Below are positions 1-10,472 of a DNA stretch of 46,110 nucleotides, piece after piece; position 1 is the stretch's first letter; the number at the start of each line of letters is the position of its first letter. The stretch comes from Pseudomonadota bacterium (lineage in GTDB: Bacteria > Pseudomonadota > Gammaproteobacteria > Steroidobacterales > Steroidobacteraceae), in NCBI GenBank assembly GCA_021845825.1, contig JAJZVF010000003.1, positions 1 to 46,110 on the forward strand, written 5' to 3'. The translations under genes were made by a program, and so were the position numbers. The notes below the pieces were generated by a model that saw nothing but the letters and a program-made list of their open reading frames with translations, made no database searches and was not told the origin of the DNA.

Positions 1-78
1 CAGATTACCGCTCTCGGCCGGCGCCGGGACGCCGTTATGCTGTACGCTCCACGGACCTCAGTTGTTAAGGTGTCTCCC

Positions 79-774
79 ATGACCTACACCTTCCCACCTC
101 CCCCCGTTGTCAGCGTGCCCGTCATAGGCTCGGGTGCGCGCTTCCCGGTTCACCGCATCTACTGCGTGGGTCGCAACTACGCCGAGCACGCGCAGGAGAT
201 GGGTGAAAGCGCAGGCGAGCCGCCGGTGTTCTTCCTCAAGCCCGCCGATGCGGCGCTGGTGGTGGAGGCGGGGCAAACCGGGCAGTTCGCCTATCCGGGG
301 CTCACGCGCGAGCTGCATCACGAGGTCGAGCTGGTGGTGGGCCTCGGCGAGGGCGGCCGCAACATCGCGGCAGATGAGGCTCTGCGGCATGTTTTCGGCT
401 ATGCCGTCGGCCTCGACATGACCCGCCGCGACCTGCAGGGGCAGATGAAGAAGCGCGGCGGACCGTGGGACATCAGCAAGGGGTTCGATCATGCCGCACC
501 TGTCGGACCCATCACCCCCGCGGCGCGGGCCGGTGAGATCACCCGCGCCGAAATTACCTTGCGCGTCAACGGCGAGCTGCGTCAGCATGCGGCGCTCAGC
601 CAGATGATCTGGAGCGTGCCCGAGATCATCGCGCGGCTGTCCACGGCCTGGGAACTCATGCCCGGTGACCTGATCTACACGGGCACGCCCGCGGGCGTTG
701 CCGCGGTGCGGCCCGGCGATGCGCTCGAGGGGCGCATCGGCGGCCTGGAAACGTTGCACGTGCGCATCGTCTGA
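79..774 (+). CDS. Fumarylacetoacetate hydrolase family protein (fumarylpyruvate hydrolase-like)
   Basis: ORF with FAH-family signatures YCVGRNYAEHAQEMG, PPVFFLKPADA, HHEVELVVGLG, GYAVGLDMTRRDLQ, GDLIYTGTPAGV. ORF opens at 37 but MTYTF at 79 is the likelier start. Confidence 0.9.
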   Translation: MTYTFPPPPVVSVPVIGSGARFPVHRIYCVGRNYAEHAQEMGESAGEPPVFFLKPADAALVVEAGQTGQFAYPGLTRELHHEVELVVGLGEGGRNIAADEALRHVFGYAVGLDMTRRDLQGQMKKRGGPWDISKGFDHAAPVGPITPAARAGEITRAEITLRVNGELRQHAALSQMIWSVPEIIARLSTAWELMPGDLIYTGTPAGVAAVRPGDALEGRIGGLETLHVRIV

Positions 775-806
775 ACGGCCGCGTTGCTGTCCCCTTGCTG
801 TTTCCC

Positions 807-2012
807 TTATAACCGTTCCAACGCCAGCGCAATGCCCTGTCCCACGCCGATGCACATGGTGCACAGCGCGCGCCTTGCGCCGGCGGCCTCCAACTGACTG
901 ACGGCGGTGGCGACCAGTCGCGCGCCGCTCGCTCCAAGCGGATGGCCGATCGCAATCGCTCCGCCGTTGGGATTGACGTGCTCGGCATCGTCGGGCAGCC
1001 CGAGCTCGCGTAGCACCGACAGCGACTGCGCCGCGAAGGCTTCGTTGAGCTCGATGACGTCGAAATCGGATAGCGTCAATCCCGTGCGCTCGAGGAGCTT
1101 GCGAGTGGCCGGCACCGGCCCGATGCCCATGATGCGCGGTGGCACGCCGGCAACCGCGCTCGCGATCACTCGGGCCCGGGGCGTGAGGCCGAAACGCCGG
1201 GCGGCCGCTTCGCTTGCCAGCAGCACGGCGGCGGCACCATCGTTGATACCCGATGCATTGCCCGCGGTGACCGAGCCGTCGGGTCGCACGATACCTTTGA
1301 GCCTCGCCAGGGCTTCCAAGGAGGTCTCGGGCCGGGGATGCTCGTCGGCTTCGATGCGTTGCGGCTCCTTTTTCGGGCGAGCAATGAGCACCGGGACGAT
1401 TTCCCTCGCGAAGAACCCGCGTGCTTGCGCCCGCGCATAGCGTTGTTGGCTGCGAAGCGCGAATGCGTCCTGATCCTCACGGGAGATGCCGCGTTCGGCC
1501 ACCAGGTTTTCGGCCGTCTCGGCCATGGAGTCGATGCCGAAGCGCCGCTCGATGAGCGGATTGACGAAGCGCCAGCCGATGGTGGTGTCCTCAAGCCGCG
1601 CGCTCCGCTCGAAGGCGCCACTCGCCTTGCCCATCACGAACGGTGCGCGCGTCATGCTCTCGACACCCCCGGCGATGGCGAGTTGCACCTCGCCCCCGGT
1701 GATGGCGCGGGCGGCGATGGCCACCGCGTCCAGGCTTGAGCCGCAGAGCCGATTGACGGTCGAGGCCGGCACACTCTCGGGCAATCCCGCCAACAGGACC
1801 GCCATGCGCGCGACGTTACGATTGTCCTCGCCCGCTTGGTTGGCGCAGCCGTAATAAACGTCATCGACGCTTGCCCAGTCCACGGTGCCATGACGTTCGG
1901 TGAGCGCGCGGATCGGGATGGCGGCCAGATCATCGGTGCGTAGGGTCCCGAGAGCTCCTGCATATCGGCCAAAAGGCGTGCGAATGGCATCACAGATGAA
2001 CGCGTGGTTCAT
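807..2012 (-). CDS. Acetyl-CoA acyltransferase / 3-oxoadipyl-CoA thiolase-like (PcaF/PaaJ family)
   Basis: 401 aa; [75 protein letters not shown] are thiolase signatures; the N-terminus resembles 3-oxoadipyl-CoA thiolases. Confidence 0.88.
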   Translation of the reverse strand: MNHAFICDAIRTPFGRYAGALGTLRTDDLAAIPIRALTERHGTVDWASVDDVYYGCANQAGEDNRNVARMAVLLAGLPESVPASTVNRLCGSSLDAVAIAARAITGGEVQLAIAGGVESMTRAPFVMGKASGAFERSARLEDTTIGWRFVNPLIERRFGIDSMAETAENLVAERGISREDQDAFALRSQQRYARAQARGFFAREIVPVLIARPKKEPQRIEADEHPRPETSLEALARLKGIVRPDGSVTAGNASGINDGAAAVLLASEAAARRFGLTPRARVIASAVAGVPPRIMGIGPVPATRKLLERTGLTLSDFDVIELNEAFAAQSLSVLRELGLPDDAEHVNPNGGAIAIGHPLGASGARLVATAVSQLEAAGARRALCTMCIGVGQGIALALERL

Positions 2013-2177
2013 AAATAGTATCCAAGTTATTGAAAATAATGTGTTTCATGACTCAGTCCAGCCTATTACGATACGGGATGCACGAACCACTATCCACGCC
2101 GGGAGCTGCGGTTTCCCCAATCGTCTTCCGAGGCTACGTGCCGATACAATAGCGGCCCGTCGTTCCCGGGTACCGAC

Positions 2178-3191
2178 ATGCCGCATTTCAAGGCCCTGCG
2201 CGTCCATCAGGGACAGAACGGCCGCTTCGCCTCGATCGAGTCCGTCTCGCTCGATGAGCTGACCGCGGGCGAGGTGCTCGTCCGGGTCGCCTACTCCAGC
2301 CTCAACTACAAGGATGCGCTCGCGATCACCGGCAAGGGCGCCATCATGCGGGCCTATCCGCGCACTGCGGGCATCGATCTTGCGGGTGTCGTCGAGCGCA
2401 GTGACCATGCCGCCTTCAAGGCGGGCGATCGGGTGCTCGCCACGGGTGCCGGACTCGGGGAGTGGCTGGACGGCGGGCTCGCCGAGTACGCGCGTCTGCC
2501 GGCGCCGGCCCTGGTGCCCTTGCCGGCCTCGCTGACGATGTTTGATGCCATGGCGCTCGGCACGGCCGGTTTCACAGCGGCCCTCGCGCTGATGCGCATG
2601 CTCGAGAATCATCAGTCGCCGGAGCTCGGGCCGATCGCGGTCACCGGTGCCACGGGCGGGGTCGGCGGCATCGCCCTCTGCCTTTACAAGCAGGCGGGAT
2701 TTGCCACCGCGGCGATCACGGGCAAGGCCGGTGCCGAGGCGTATCTGCACACGCTGGGTGCCGACCGGGTCATCGAGCGGCGGCACCTCGACTTGGGCGG
2801 CAAGCCGCTCGAGCAGGCGGTCTGGGGCGGCGCGGTGGACAATCTCGGCGGAGAGATGCTCGCGTATCTCACCCGCACGGTGAAGCCCTGGGGCAACATC
2901 GCCTGCATCGGACTCGCCGAGTCTCCACTGCTCAATACCACGGTGATGCCGCTGATCCTGCGCGGAGTGAGCCTGCTCGGCATTCACTCGGTGGAGATGC
3001 CGCGGGAGTGGCGGCTCAAGCTGTGGGAGCGGCTCGCCGGGGAGTGGAAGCTGGCCGATCTCAGGGGGCGCATCGTCAAAGCGGTGATCGGCCTCGAGGA
3101 GGCCCCGCTCGCGAGCAAGGAGCTGATCGGCGGGCGAGCGCGCGGCCGTTACGTGGTCCGCCTCGCCGGGGAGGACCTTGAACCGCTGTAG
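2178..3191 (+). CDS. MDR-family oxidoreductase, YhdH/YhfP (acrylyl-CoA reductase AcuI-like)
   Basis: 337 aa; SSLNYKDALAITGKG, PRTAGIDLAGVV, VTGATGGVGGIA, IGLAESPLLNTTVMPLILRGVSLLGI are typical of YhdH/AcuI. Confidence 0.88.
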   Translation: MPHFKALRVHQGQNGRFASIESVSLDELTAGEVLVRVAYSSLNYKDALAITGKGAIMRAYPRTAGIDLAGVVERSDHAAFKAGDRVLATGAGLGEWLDGGLAEYARLPAPALVPLPASLTMFDAMALGTAGFTAALALMRMLENHQSPELGPIAVTGATGGVGGIALCLYKQAGFATAAITGKAGAEAYLHTLGADRVIERRHLDLGGKPLEQAVWGGAVDNLGGEMLAYLTRTVKPWGNIACIGLAESPLLNTTVMPLILRGVSLLGIHSVEMPREWRLKLWERLAGEWKLADLRGRIVKAVIGLEEAPLASKELIGGRARGRYVVRLAGEDLEPL

Positions 3192-3213
3192 TGCGCAGCA
3201 CGAGGAGGTATCC

Positions 3214-3469
3214 GATGGCACGAGATCCTTTGACACCGATGTCCCGGGTCGCACAGGTCGGCGCCGCCGACCCAGAGCGGCGCAATTCGCCTCTGGCGAC
3301 CGACCCGGAGGAGGAGTTCGAGCTGCTGCGCGAGCAGGTCGGCGACGAGACCGGGTGCTGCTACTTCAACGACGTGCGCTACGCCGACGGCGATGAGGTG
3401 CTGAGCGGCAGCACGAGGTTGCGCTGCGCGCAGGGCATCTGGGTCGAGGTGGGGACGCGAAAGCCTTAA
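3214..3469 (+). CDS. Small uncharacterised protein with GCCYFNDVRYADGD...LRCAQGIWVEVG motif (DUF1496-like pattern)
   Basis: Short ORF with an AGGAGG-like ribosome-binding site (gaggaggtatccg) just before ATG 3214 (MARDPLT). Cys spacing resembles DUF1496-type domains; not verified. Confidence 0.6.
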
Positions 3470-3567
3470 AGCTCCCCGCCGAGGGGCTGCGGCGCGACTC
3501 GCGCACGGCCCGGGCCGCGGCTATGCTTGCCGCCGCATGTTTTAGCTGAGGACAGGCGGTTCAAGTG

Positions 3568-5181
3568 ATGCAAGAGCGGGCGGTTCCCCCGGCGCAGCGG
3601 GGCGAGAGGCTCAACACCCGGGCCGCCGGGGTGATTGCCCTGGCGGTGCTGTGCAGCCGGGTGCTCGGTCTCGTGCGCTGGATGGTGTTCGGCGCGCTAT
3701 TCGGCGGCGGCCGATTGATGGATGTCTACATCACGGCGTTTCGCATTCCCAACCTGTTGCGCGACTTGGTGGGCGAAGGAGCGCTGTCGACCGCCTTCGT
3801 CACCACCTTCAGCAAGACGCTTCTGCGCGAGGGCGAGCAGTCTGCCTGGCAGCTCGCGAACAAGGTGCTGACGCTCGCGGTGATCACGCTCAGCGTGGTG
3901 GTGCTCATCGGAATCGCGGTCGCGCCGTGGCTGGTGGCGCTGCTCGGTTGGGGATTCAGTCCCGCCAAGGCTGCCCTCACCGTCGAACTCACGCGGATCA
4001 TGTATCCGTTCATCATGATCGTGTCGCTCGCCGCGCTCGTGATGGGCATGCTCAACGCGCGCAACGTGTTCGGCATGCCGGCGATGGCCTCGAGCTTCTT
4101 CAATCTCGCCACCATCATCGCCGGGGCGGGGCTCGGCTGGTGGCTTGATCCGCACTTCGGTCCCAAGGCCACGGTCGGTCTTGCGATCGGGACCCTGATC
4201 GGCGGCCTGGCGCAGCTCGGTGTGCAGTTACCGTCGCTGTGGCGCTTCGGCTACCGGTTCCGTCCGGATTTCCGCTGGCGCGATTCAGGGGTCAAGGCCA
4301 TGTTGCTGATCATGGGGCCGTCGGTGATCGCCGCGAGCTCCGTTCAGGTCAACGTAGTGGTGAATTCGGCGTTCGCCTCGCTGATGGGTAACGGGCCGAT
4401 CACTTGGCTCTCGTACGCCTTCCGGCTGATGCAGTTTCCCCTCGGCATGTTCGGTGTGGCGCTCGGCACCGTGGCGCTGCCCATGCTCTCGCGCATGGCC
4501 GCATCGGGCAATCATGCGGGATTTCGCAGCGAACTCGCCCGCGGCATGCGCATGGTCTTCGTGATGACCGTGCCGGCGGCTGTCGGCTTGATCGTGCTCG
4601 CCTCGCCGATCGTGTCCGTGTTGTATCAGCACGGACGGTTCTCGGCCGCCGATGCGGCCGAGACCGCCGCAGCGCTGCGCTACTACGCGCTCGGGCTGTG
4701 CGGATACGCCGCGCTCAAGGTGCTCGTCAACGCCTTCTACGCCATCGACCGGCGCAAGACCCCTATGCTGGTGAGCTTGGCGGCGATGGGACTGAATCTG
4801 CTGCTGTGCTGGTTGTTGGCCGTGCGCCTTCACTGGGGTCCGCAGGGACTCGCGCTGTCCACCGCGTGTGTTGCCACGACGAACTTCCTGGTGCTGTACG
4901 GGCTCATGCGTCGCCATCTCGGGCGGCTCGAGTCCCGCGCCATGCTCGCCATGCTGGTGAAGCTCGGCCTCGCCTGCGGGGTGCTGGCGCTCATCTGCTG
5001 GGGCGGCTCGCACTGGCTGCTCGCCGACTGGGCGCTCGAGCGGTTCTGGCCCAAGCTCGGCGCGCTGATGGCGGTCATCGTGGTCGCCGTCGGCGCGTTC
5101 TTTGGAATGGCGCTACTGCTCGGCATCGAAGAGGTGCGCGAGATCACGCACGCTCTGCGGCGTAAACTGCATGCCGGGTGA
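3568..5181 (+). CDS. murJ: Lipid II flippase MurJ (MviN)
   Basis: About 537 aa polytopic; GVIALAVLCSRVLGLVRWMVFGALFG, FRIPNLLRDLVGEGALSTAFV, YALGLCGYAALKVLVNAFYAIDRRKTPM are MurJ signatures. Confidence 0.95.
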   Translation: MQERAVPPAQRGERLNTRAAGVIALAVLCSRVLGLVRWMVFGALFGGGRLMDVYITAFRIPNLLRDLVGEGALSTAFVTTFSKTLLREGEQSAWQLANKVLTLAVITLSVVVLIGIAVAPWLVALLGWGFSPAKAALTVELTRIMYPFIMIVSLAALVMGMLNARNVFGMPAMASSFFNLATIIAGAGLGWWLDPHFGPKATVGLAIGTLIGGLAQLGVQLPSLWRFGYRFRPDFRWRDSGVKAMLLIMGPSVIAASSVQVNVVVNSAFASLMGNGPITWLSYAFRLMQFPLGMFGVALGTVALPMLSRMAASGNHAGFRSELARGMRMVFVMTVPAAVGLIVLASPIVSVLYQHGRFSAADAAETAAALRYYALGLCGYAALKVLVNAFYAIDRRKTPMLVSLAAMGLNLLLCWLLAVRLHWGPQGLALSTACVATTNFLVLYGLMRRHLGRLESRAMLAMLVKLGLACGVLALICWGGSHWLLADWALERFWPKLGALMAVIVVAVGAFFGMALLLGIEEVREITHALRRKLHAG

Positions 5182-5232
5182 GCGCGGAGCCTGAGGCAGC
5201 GGTCGCGGGCGCACAGCACCCAGGCACACTTT

Positions 5233-5946
5233 ATGTTGAAGGAGTCGACTCACGTGACCAGTCCCCTGAAACGATCGTTTTGTCTCCTTGGAGGGCTCCT
5301 GCTGATGAGCGTCGTCGGCCGGGTCTCGGCGCAGACCTACTACGAGCAGACCTTCCAGCCCTGGCAGCCCCTGCACTGGCACGTGGACGCCGGCTACAGT
5401 CCCACTCTGGGGCAAACCTCCAAGTACCTCGATGGTGGTTGGACGCTCGGCGGCGGGCTCACCTGGCAGCCGAGCCGCAACACCCCGCTCGCCCTGCGCG
5501 CCGATCTCGATTACAGCTATTTCTACGCCACGCGCAATCTGATCGCGCTCAACGAGCAGGCCGACCAGATGCAGATCGACAACGGCTACGGAGAGGTATT
5601 CGGCCTGAACGTCGACGGGGAATGGCGCGTGCGGCTCGGTCCCATGACGAGCGCCTTTTTCCTCGCCGGGGTGGGCGTGAATCACCGGCGCATCGCTCTG
5701 ACGCAGACGGTCGCGTTCGGGGGCTACTTCTGCGATCCCTACTTCGGGTACTGCGACTACGGGCTCGTGCCGGGGCAGGTGGTGGTGGCGAGCGCCGACA
5801 CCACCCGCTTCAGCTGGAATACGGGGGCGGGCCTTGACTTCAAGCTCCGCGACGGCCAGACCTTCTTCGTCGAGGCGCGCTACATGCGTGTGCAAACGCC
5901 GCAGCCGACGGAGTTCCTGCCGATCACGGTGGGGCTGCGTTTCTAG
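5233..5946 (+). CDS. Outer-membrane beta-barrel protein
   Basis: Signal peptide (KRSFCLLGGLLLMSVVGRVSA), alternating aromatic/polar strands and a C-terminal Phe (ITVGLRF). Confidence 0.75.
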   Translation: MLKESTHVTSPLKRSFCLLGGLLLMSVVGRVSAQTYYEQTFQPWQPLHWHVDAGYSPTLGQTSKYLDGGWTLGGGLTWQPSRNTPLALRADLDYSYFYATRNLIALNEQADQMQIDNGYGEVFGLNVDGEWRVRLGPMTSAFFLAGVGVNHRRIALTQTVAFGGYFCDPYFGYCDYGLVPGQVVVASADTTRFSWNTGAGLDFKLRDGQTFFVEARYMRVQTPQPTEFLPITVGLRF

Positions 5947-5988
5947 GCCGGCGGGCGGCGGACCGCGCTTTGGAGTAGTCTGTCCTCG

Positions 5989-8900
5989 GTGACCGAAGCA
6001 CTGCAGGCTTTCCATCCGGCGGTCGCCCGCTGGTTCGCGCGCGCCTTCGAGGCGCCTACGCCGGCTCAGGAGCAGGCGTGGCCGGCGATCCTCGCCTCCC
6101 GCCACACCCTCATTGCCGCGCCGACCGGCTCGGGCAAGACGCTCGCGGCATTTCTCGCGGCGATCGATCAGCTCGTGCGCGCAGGGCTCGAGCAAGGCGG
6201 GCTGTCCGATGAGACGCGCATCGTGTACGTCTCGCCTCTCAAGGCCCTGTCGAACGACATTCACCGCAATCTCGAGGCGCCGCTTGCCGGGATACGCGCG
6301 GAGCTGAACATCCTCGGTCTCGCGGATCTGGACATCCGCACCGCCGTGCGCACGGGCGACACCGCACGGAGCGAGCGCGACGGCATGCGGCGGCGTCCGC
6401 CGCACGTCCTGGTCACGACGCCGGAGTCGCTCTACATCCTGCTCGGCTGCGAGTCCGGCCGCCGTATGCTTGCCGGCGTCCGCAGCGTCATCGTCGATGA
6501 GATTCACGCCATGGCTTACGCCAAGCGTGGCGTGCATCTGGCTCTCTCGCTCGAGCGGCTGGCGGCGCTCGCGGGCCGGCCGCTCACCCGGGTCGGGCTG
6601 TCGGCGACCCAGCGGCCCATCGAGGAGGTCGCGCGCTTCCTGGTCGGTGCCGGCGGCATCGGACCCGCCGCCGGCTGCGTCATCGTCGATCACGGGCACG
6701 CGCGCGAGCGCGACCTGCGTATCGAGGTTCCCGCCTCGCCGCTCGAGGCGGTGATGTCGGGGGATCTCTGGAGCGAGGTGTACGACCGGCTGGCGGAGCT
6801 GGCCGGCGGACACCGCACGACCCTCGTGTTCGTCAATACCCGGCGGCATGCCGAGCGCCTCGCCCGTCATCTGGGGGAGCGCTTGGGCGAGACGCAGGTG
6901 GCGGCCCACCACGGCAGCATGGCGAGGCAACTGCGCCTCGAGGCGGAAAATCGGCTGCAACGGGGTGAGCTCAAGTGCCTCGTTGCCACCGCCTCGCTCG
7001 AGCTCGGCATCGATATCGGCGAGGTGGACCTCGTCTGTCAGGTCGGCTCGCCGCGCGCCATCGCGGCGCTGCTGCAGCGCGTGGGGCGCTCCGGACACCG
7101 TGTGGGCGGCACACCCAAAGGACGGCTGTTTCCGCTGTCGCGCGACGATCTCATCGAGTGCGCCGCGCTGCTCGATTGCGTGCGCCGCGGCGAGCTCGAC
7201 CGGCTGCGCATTCCGCACAAGCCCCTCGATGTGCTTGCCCAGCAGATCGTCGCCGAGGTGGCTGCCCGCGAATGGCACGAGGAGGAGCTCTACGCGCTGG
7301 TGCGCCGGGCCTATCCGTACCGTGATCTCGAGCGCACCGAGTTCGAGGCGGTGGTGCGCATGCTCGCCCAGGGCTTTGCCACGCGCCGCGGCCGGCGCGG
7401 CGCGCTGGTGCATCATGATGCCGTCAACCGCAGGCTACGCGGACGGCGGGGCGCGCGCCTCACCGCGCTCACCTGCGGTGGCACGATTCCCGACACCGCC
7501 GATTACCAGGTGCTGCTCGAGCCGCAGGGCCAGCCGGTCGGCACGGTCAATGAGGACTTCGCGGTCGAGAGCCTGCAAGGCGACATCTTCCAGCTCGGCA
7601 ACACCTCCTACCGGATCCTCAGGGTCGAGCAGGGTCGGGTGCGCGTCGAGGATGCCCGCGGCCAGCCGCCATCCATTCCGTTCTGGCTGGGTGAGGCGCC
7701 CGGGCGCTCCGATGAGCTTTCCGCGGGTGTGTCCCGGCTGCGACGTGAGCTCGGGGAGCGACTCGCGCAAGGGCGGGCGCCGGCGGTACGCTGGCTCATC
7801 GAGGGGCTCGGCATCGCCGCGCCCGCGGCGGCGCAGCTCACGGACTATCTGGCCGGCGCGCGTGCCGCGCTCGGCACGCTGCCCACTCAAGAGACAATCG
7901 TCCTCGAGCGATTCTTCGACGAGGCGGGTGGCATGCAGCTCGTCATTCACTCGCCCTTCGGCAGCCGGGTGAATCGGGCCTGGGGGCTCGCGCTGCGCAA
8001 GCGTTTCTGCCGTTCGTTCAACTTCGAGCTGCAGGCGGCCGCCACCGAGGACGCCATCGTAGTCTCGCTCACCAGCGCGCACAGCTTCGAGCTCGCGCAG
8101 GTTGCGCGCTACCTGCATGCCGACACGGTGCGGCCCCTGCTCGTGCAGGCGCTGTGCGCGGCGCCGATGTTTCCCGTGCGCTGGCGGTGGAGTGCGGCGA
8201 TCGCACTGGCGCTGCCGAGATTCCGCGGCGGACGCAAGGTGCCGGCGCCCCTTGTGCGCATGGCGGCGGAGGACCTGCTGGCGGCCGTGTTTCCCGATCA
8301 GCTTGCCTGTGCGGAGAATCTGACGGGCGAGCTCGAGATCCCCGATCATCCGCTCGTCGCCCAGGCGATACACGATTGCCTCACGGAGGCGATGGACATC
8401 GAGGGCTTCGAGGCGCTGCTGCGTGCGCTCGAGGCCGGCACGATCCGCGTGGTGGCTTGCGAGCTGACTCAGCCTTCGCCGCTTGCGCTCGAGGTGCTCT
8501 CGGCGAGGCCGTACGCGTATCTGGACGACGCGCCTCTCGAGGAGCGGCGCACGCAGGCGGTGTTGAGCCGGCGGTGGCTCGATCCGGAAAGCGCCGCGGA
8601 CCTGGGCGCGCTCGATCCGGCGGCGATCGAGAGGGTGCGCGCGGAGGTCTGGCCGGAGGCGGGCAACGCCGATGAGCTGCACGATGCGCTCTGTTGGCTC
8701 ACTTTTTTAACCGACGAGGAGCTCCGCGGCGCACCGGGGTGGCTGGGGTGGGCGCAGTCACTTGTCGCGCAGAGACGCGCGACCCGCCTGAGCTTCGGAT
8801 CGCGGGCGCTGTGGGTCGCTGCCGAGCGCCTGAGGCTGTTCGGCGCGCTGCTGCCCGGGGCGCACCGTGCGCCGGCGATCGCCGCTCCCGAGGGGGACTC

Positions 8901-10299
8901 GTCCGAGGCGACGCCCGAGCGGGCGCTCGTGGAGATTCTGCGCGGGCGGCTGCAGGGGCTCGGTCCGGTCTCGGGGCCGGCGCTCGCCGGCTCCCTCGGT
9001 CTGCCGCGCGCGGCCGTGCAGGCGGCGCTTGCCGCGTTGCAAGCGGAAGGATGGGCGATGCACGGGCACTTCACGGCTGCGGCCGGTGAGGATGGAGAGT
9101 GGTGCGAGCGGGGGCTGCTCGCCCGCATCCATCGCTATACGGTGAAGCGCCTGCGCGCCGAGATCGAGCCGGTCGAGCCGCGCGATTTCATGCGCTTCCT
9201 GCTCGAGTGGCAGCGTGTTGCGCCCAAGGCGCGGATGCAGGGACCCGACGCCCTCGCCGGCGTTCTCGCCCAGCTCGAGGGCTTCGAGGCGCCCGCCGGG
9301 GCCTGGGAGACGCAGATCCTGCCGGCGCGGATCAACGAGTACGAGAGCGCGTGGCTCGATGAGCAGTGTCTTGCCGGACGGTTCGTGTGGACCCGGCTCG
9401 CGCGGCGCAAGGCCGATTCCGGCGCGACCGCCGGTCCGGTGCGCAGTACCCCGATCGTGCTCCTTGGCAGGCGGCAGCTGCGCACGTGGGCGTCGCTGGC
9501 GGCAACCGCGCAGGCGACACCCGGGCCGGGCGCGCGCCGGGTGCTCGATCACCTGCGGGGCGAGGGCGCCTCGTTCTTCGATGAGATCGTGCAGGGCACG
9601 GGGCTGCTGCCCGCGCAGGCAGAGGATGCGCTCGCCGAACTCGTGGGCTTCGGGTTGGTCAATTCGGACAGCTTCGGCGGGCTGCGCGCCCTGTTGGTGC
9701 CTTCCGCGCGGCGCCGCCGGTCCGGTGCGCGGCGGCGCCGCGCGCTGTTTGGTATGGAATCGGCGGGCCGCTGGTCTCTCGTGCGCCGCGAGACCTCGGC
9801 CGCGGCCGCGGCCGAGGCCGATGGCGTGGAGCTCGCGGCGAGATCTCTGCTGCGCCGCTGGGGTGTGGTGTTCTGGCGGCTGCTTGCGCGCGAGGCGGAT
9901 TGGCTGCCGCCGTGGCGCGACCTGCTCGGCTGCTATCGGCGCCTGGAGGCGCGCGGGGAGATCCGCGGCGGCCGCTTCGTCGCCGGCTTCTCGGGCGAGC
10001 AGTTCGCCTTACCGGATGCGGTGGGGCTGCTGCGCGAGACGCGCCGCCGGCCGCGCGATTGCGCCTATCTCTCCCTGTCGGCGGCCGACCCGCTCAATCT
10101 GCTCGGCATTCTGACTCCGGGGGCGCGGCTGGCGGCGCTCGCCGGCAATCGCGTGCTCTACCGCGACGGATTGCCTGTGGCGACTCTCGCGGCAGGGGAG
10201 CTGCGCTTTCTCGAGGCGCTCGATCCGGCTGCACAGTGGGAGGCGCACAACGCGCTCATGCGCAGCCACGTTCCGGCGGCGCTCGAGGACATCGCCTGA
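5989..10299 (+). CDS. lhr: Lhr-type large ATP-dependent helicase (DEAD/DEAH)
   Basis: 1436 aa, GTG start; [17 protein letters not shown] (motif I), [13 protein letters not shown] (Ia), DEIHAM (II), LSATQRP (III), [35 protein letters not shown] (V/VI). Confidence 0.93.
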   Translation: MTEALQAFHPAVARWFARAFEAPTPAQEQAWPAILASRHTLIAAPTGSGKTLAAFLAAIDQLVRAGLEQGGLSDETRIVYVSPLKALSNDIHRNLEAPLAGIRAELNILGLADLDIRTAVRTGDTARSERDGMRRRPPHVLVTTPESLYILLGCESGRRMLAGVRSVIVDEIHAMAYAKRGVHLALSLERLAALAGRPLTRVGLSATQRPIEEVARFLVGAGGIGPAAGCVIVDHGHARERDLRIEVPASPLEAVMSGDLWSEVYDRLAELAGGHRTTLVFVNTRRHAERLARHLGERLGETQVAAHHGSMARQLRLEAENRLQRGELKCLVATASLELGIDIGEVDLVCQVGSPRAIAALLQRVGRSGHRVGGTPKGRLFPLSRDDLIECAALLDCVRRGELDRLRIPHKPLDVLAQQIVAEVAAREWHEEELYALVRRAYPYRDLERTEFEAVVRMLAQGFATRRGRRGALVHHDAVNRRLRGRRGARLTALTCGGTIPDTADYQVLLEPQGQPVGTVNEDFAVESLQGDIFQLGNTSYRILRVEQGRVRVEDARGQPPSIPFWLGEAPGRSDELSAGVSRLRRELGERLAQGRAPAVRWLIEGLGIAAPAAAQLTDYLAGARAALGTLPTQETIVLERFFDEAGGMQLVIHSPFGSRVNRAWGLALRKRFCRSFNFELQAAATEDAIVVSLTSAHSFELAQVARYLHADTVRPLLVQALCAAPMFPVRWRWSAAIALALPRFRGGRKVPAPLVRMAAEDLLAAVFPDQLACAENLTGELEIPDHPLVAQAIHDCLTEAMDIEGFEALLRALEAGTIRVVACELTQPSPLALEVLSARPYAYLDDAPLEERRTQAVLSRRWLDPESAADLGALDPAAIERVRAEVWPEAGNADELHDALCWLTFLTDEELRGAPGWLGWAQSLVAQRRATRLSFGSRALWVAAERLRLFGALLPGAHRAPAIAAPEGDSSEATPERALVEILRGRLQGLGPVSGPALAGSLGLPRAAVQAALAALQAEGWAMHGHFTAAAGEDGEWCERGLLARIHRYTVKRLRAEIEPVEPRDFMRFLLEWQRVAPKARMQGPDALAGVLAQLEGFEAPAGAWETQILPARINEYESAWLDEQCLAGRFVWTRLARRKADSGATAGPVRSTPIVLLGRRQLRTWASLAATAQATPGPGARRVLDHLRGEGASFFDEIVQGTGLLPAQAEDALAELVGFGLVNSDSFGGLRALLVPSARRRRSGARRRRALFGMESAGRWSLVRRETSAAAAAEADGVELAARSLLRRWGVVFWRLLAREADWLPPWRDLLGCYRRLEARGEIRGGRFVAGFSGEQFALPDAVGLLRETRRRPRDCAYLSLSAADPLNLLGILTPGARLAALAGNRVLYRDGLPVATLAAGELRFLEALDPAAQWEAHNALMRSHVPAALEDIA

Positions 10300-10472
10300 G
10301 CGGCCGGGCCGCCCCCAGGCCCGTGCGGGTGAGCGCACGCGTGCCGGAACGGCCCCCAATGCCCGCGGCGGTCGGCACGGGCGCGCGGGAAGCTGCTAAA
10401 ATTTATCTTTTTATACCGCGACCGTTTTACACCGCGACTGCGTCCGGCCCGCGCCGGGCGTGAAGGATATCG

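Noticed and set aside
5113-7416. 767-aa minus-strand ORF opposite the OMP gene and lhr
   Set aside because: Same shadow-ORF composition; plus-strand helicase motifs are unambiguous.
10397-10440. PmrA box upstream of the arn operon
   Set aside because: No CTTAAT-type half-sites with 11-bp phasing; the repeats present are accgcgac with 16-bp phasing.
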